Source: Pseudoalteromonas sp. SMS1 (GTDB taxonomy: Bacteria > Pseudomonadota > Gammaproteobacteria > Enterobacterales > Alteromonadaceae). Taken from it: 64,000 bases of DNA. The position numbers and the translations under genes were made by a program. Of the stretch, positions 63,242 to 64,000 are shown in pieces (positions within the stretch are counted from its first letter, which is position 1; each line of letters begins with the position of its first letter). The stretch spans positions 1 to 64,000 of the forward strand of contig NZ_JAKGBI010000005.1 in the NCBI RefSeq assembly GCF_021530565.1. Reading direction: 5' to 3'. The notes beneath the pieces were generated by a model. It saw only the letters and a list, made by a program, of their open reading frames with translations, made no database searches and had not been told where the DNA came from.

Positions 63242-64000
63242 ATGCGTGCAAATCAGTCGGGCAAAGCCCTTTTTCCTACTTTTATTTTAATGCTAATAGC
63301 ATTATGCGGCTATCTCTATTTTCCCAGTTCGCAAGGGAGCAATGAAAAACGCCCAGATCGCGCAGTGCAAGTCACAGTGCACGAAGCAAGCACTCAAGAT
63401 CGCGCCGTCACTGTCAATGCCGTAGGATCAGCACGAGCCAACCAAGCGATTGATATCACAAGCTCGCACAGTGACTACATTAGTGAGATTTTATTTCGTG
63501 ATGGTCAAACCGTTACGCAAGGCCAAAAGCTAGCTCAACTACGAAATGATCAAGAATTACTCGCTGTCAAAGAGTTGACGATCAACCTCAAAGAACAACA
63601 GAGACAACTTGTTCGCCTAACTGAATTGGCTAAAACGCAGTCTACTGCACGCTCTCAGCTGGATGCACAACGCTCTGCTGTAGAGGCGTTAGCAACTCAA
63701 TTACAAGCGACAAAATTAAAACTCGCAGAAATGGAAATATCCGCCCCGTTTGATGGCATGCTCGGTAAACGCCTGATCTCGGTCGGTAGCTATGTTGATG
63801 ACAATACGCCACTGACGACACTAGACGATATCCATACCATCAAAGTTGATTTTCAACTACCAGAGAAATACCTCGCAAAGATTTCATTGGGCATGCAAAC
63901 TTCCGTGACCAATGACGCTTATCAAGGTGTGATGTTTTTAGGTCTCATATCTCATATCGACCCACGAATTGATGAATCTACTCGCAGTATTCAAGTCACC
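63242..64000 (+). CDS. RND efflux periplasmic adaptor (HlyD/AcrA family), 5' part
   Basis: The first 253 residues of a membrane-fusion protein; the gene continues beyond base 64000. The N-terminus MRANQSGKALFPTFILMLIA is a signal or membrane anchor. Then come the barrel-sandwich half AVQVTVHEASTQDRAVTVNA and DYISEILFRDGQTVTQGQKL (lipoyl-like hairpin), a coiled coil (ELTINLKEQQRQLVRLTELA, then ARSQLDAQRSAVEALATQLQ), the second lipoyl half (SAPFDGMLGKRLISVGSYVD) and the beginning of the beta-barrel domain (LPEKYLAKISLGMQTSVTND). An RND pump gene is expected next, outside the window. Confidence 0.92.
   Translation, partial: MRANQSGKALFPTFILMLIALCGYLYFPSSQGSNEKRPDRAVQVTVHEASTQDRAVTVNAVGSARANQAIDITSSHSDYISEILFRDGQTVTQGQKLAQLRNDQELLAVKELTINLKEQQRQLVRLTELAKTQSTARSQLDAQRSAVEALATQLQATKLKLAEMEISAPFDGMLGKRLISVGSYVDDNTPLTTLDDIHTIKVDFQLPEKYLAKISLGMQTSVTNDAYQGVMFLGLISHIDPRIDESTRSIQVT

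Overview
The window is ordinary chromosomal DNA of a marine gammaproteobacterium of the Alteromonadales, most likely Pseudoalteromonas or a close relative. This rests on gene order (rsmD, rpsU, yqeY, dnaG, rpoD; prmA, dusB, fis, purH, purD; tgt, yajC, secD, secF), on the long PstC and PstA permeases, on many multi-domain cyclic-di-GMP proteins, and on moderate-to-low GC. Assignment to genus is inference. No rRNA or tRNA gene, CRISPR array, prophage or insertion sequence was seen.

Layout. 1-496: the 5' part of ftsY (minus strand), whose N-terminal domain is built from 13-residue repeats. 781-6003: rsmD, then the macromolecular-synthesis cluster rpsU-yqeY-dnaG-rpoD with a strong promoter, a structured S21 leader and an internal terminator/attenuator. 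6194-12701: prmA, dusB-fis, purH, a lipoprotein with a methyltransferase fold, and purD. 12894-28805: an accessory stretch with a DUF2797 protein, a CBS-PAS-GGDEF-EAL protein, an HDAC-like deacetylase, a four-gene operon ending in a serine hydrolase, a CHMI-family isomerase, rsuA, a chemoreceptor, a candidate double-glycine peptide beside a membrane protein, a periplasmic binding protein, an EAL-CBS-GGDEF protein and a lipoprotein behind a Fur box. 28970-34542: tgt-yajC-secD-secF and queA. 34812-38641: a receiver-PAS-GGDEF-EAL protein, a small membrane protein and oxyR. 38704-51034: a phosphate island (pit, a DUF47 partner, phoU, pstB, pstA and pstC on the minus strand; gcvR, ppk1 and ppx on the plus strand). 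Pho boxes can be read in front of both pstC and ppk1, but pstS and phoBR are absent. 51063-58859: an EAL-HDOD protein, rlmJ, a ZapB-like protein, zapA, a degenerate metallo-beta-lactamase-fold protein, mltD, slyD, and a translationally coupled SDR-amidohydrolase pair. 58856-63107: DUF2884, two DUF1566 proteins (one with PKD-like domains), two poorly known proteins and an overlooked 33-residue membrane peptide. 63242-64000: the start of an RND efflux adaptor.

How it fits together. The core genes couple ribosome, replication and transcription machinery (S21, primase, sigma70), nucleotide synthesis, tRNA modification (QueA, Tgt, DusB) and protein export (SecDF-YajC). The phosphate island joins low-affinity uptake (Pit), high-affinity uptake (Pst), its signalling brake (PhoU) and polyphosphate synthesis and degradation (Ppk, Ppx); the matching Pho boxes suggest that uptake and storage are induced together by PhoB. 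Four cyclic-di-GMP proteins, some with altered signature motifs, and one chemoreceptor indicate investment in surface and motility decisions.

The observations most worth a second look are the paired Pho boxes, the candidate double-glycine peptide with its neighbouring membrane protein, the Fur-controlled lipoprotein, the FtsY repeat array and the unlisted 33-residue membrane peptide. No clearly new multi-gene system was found.
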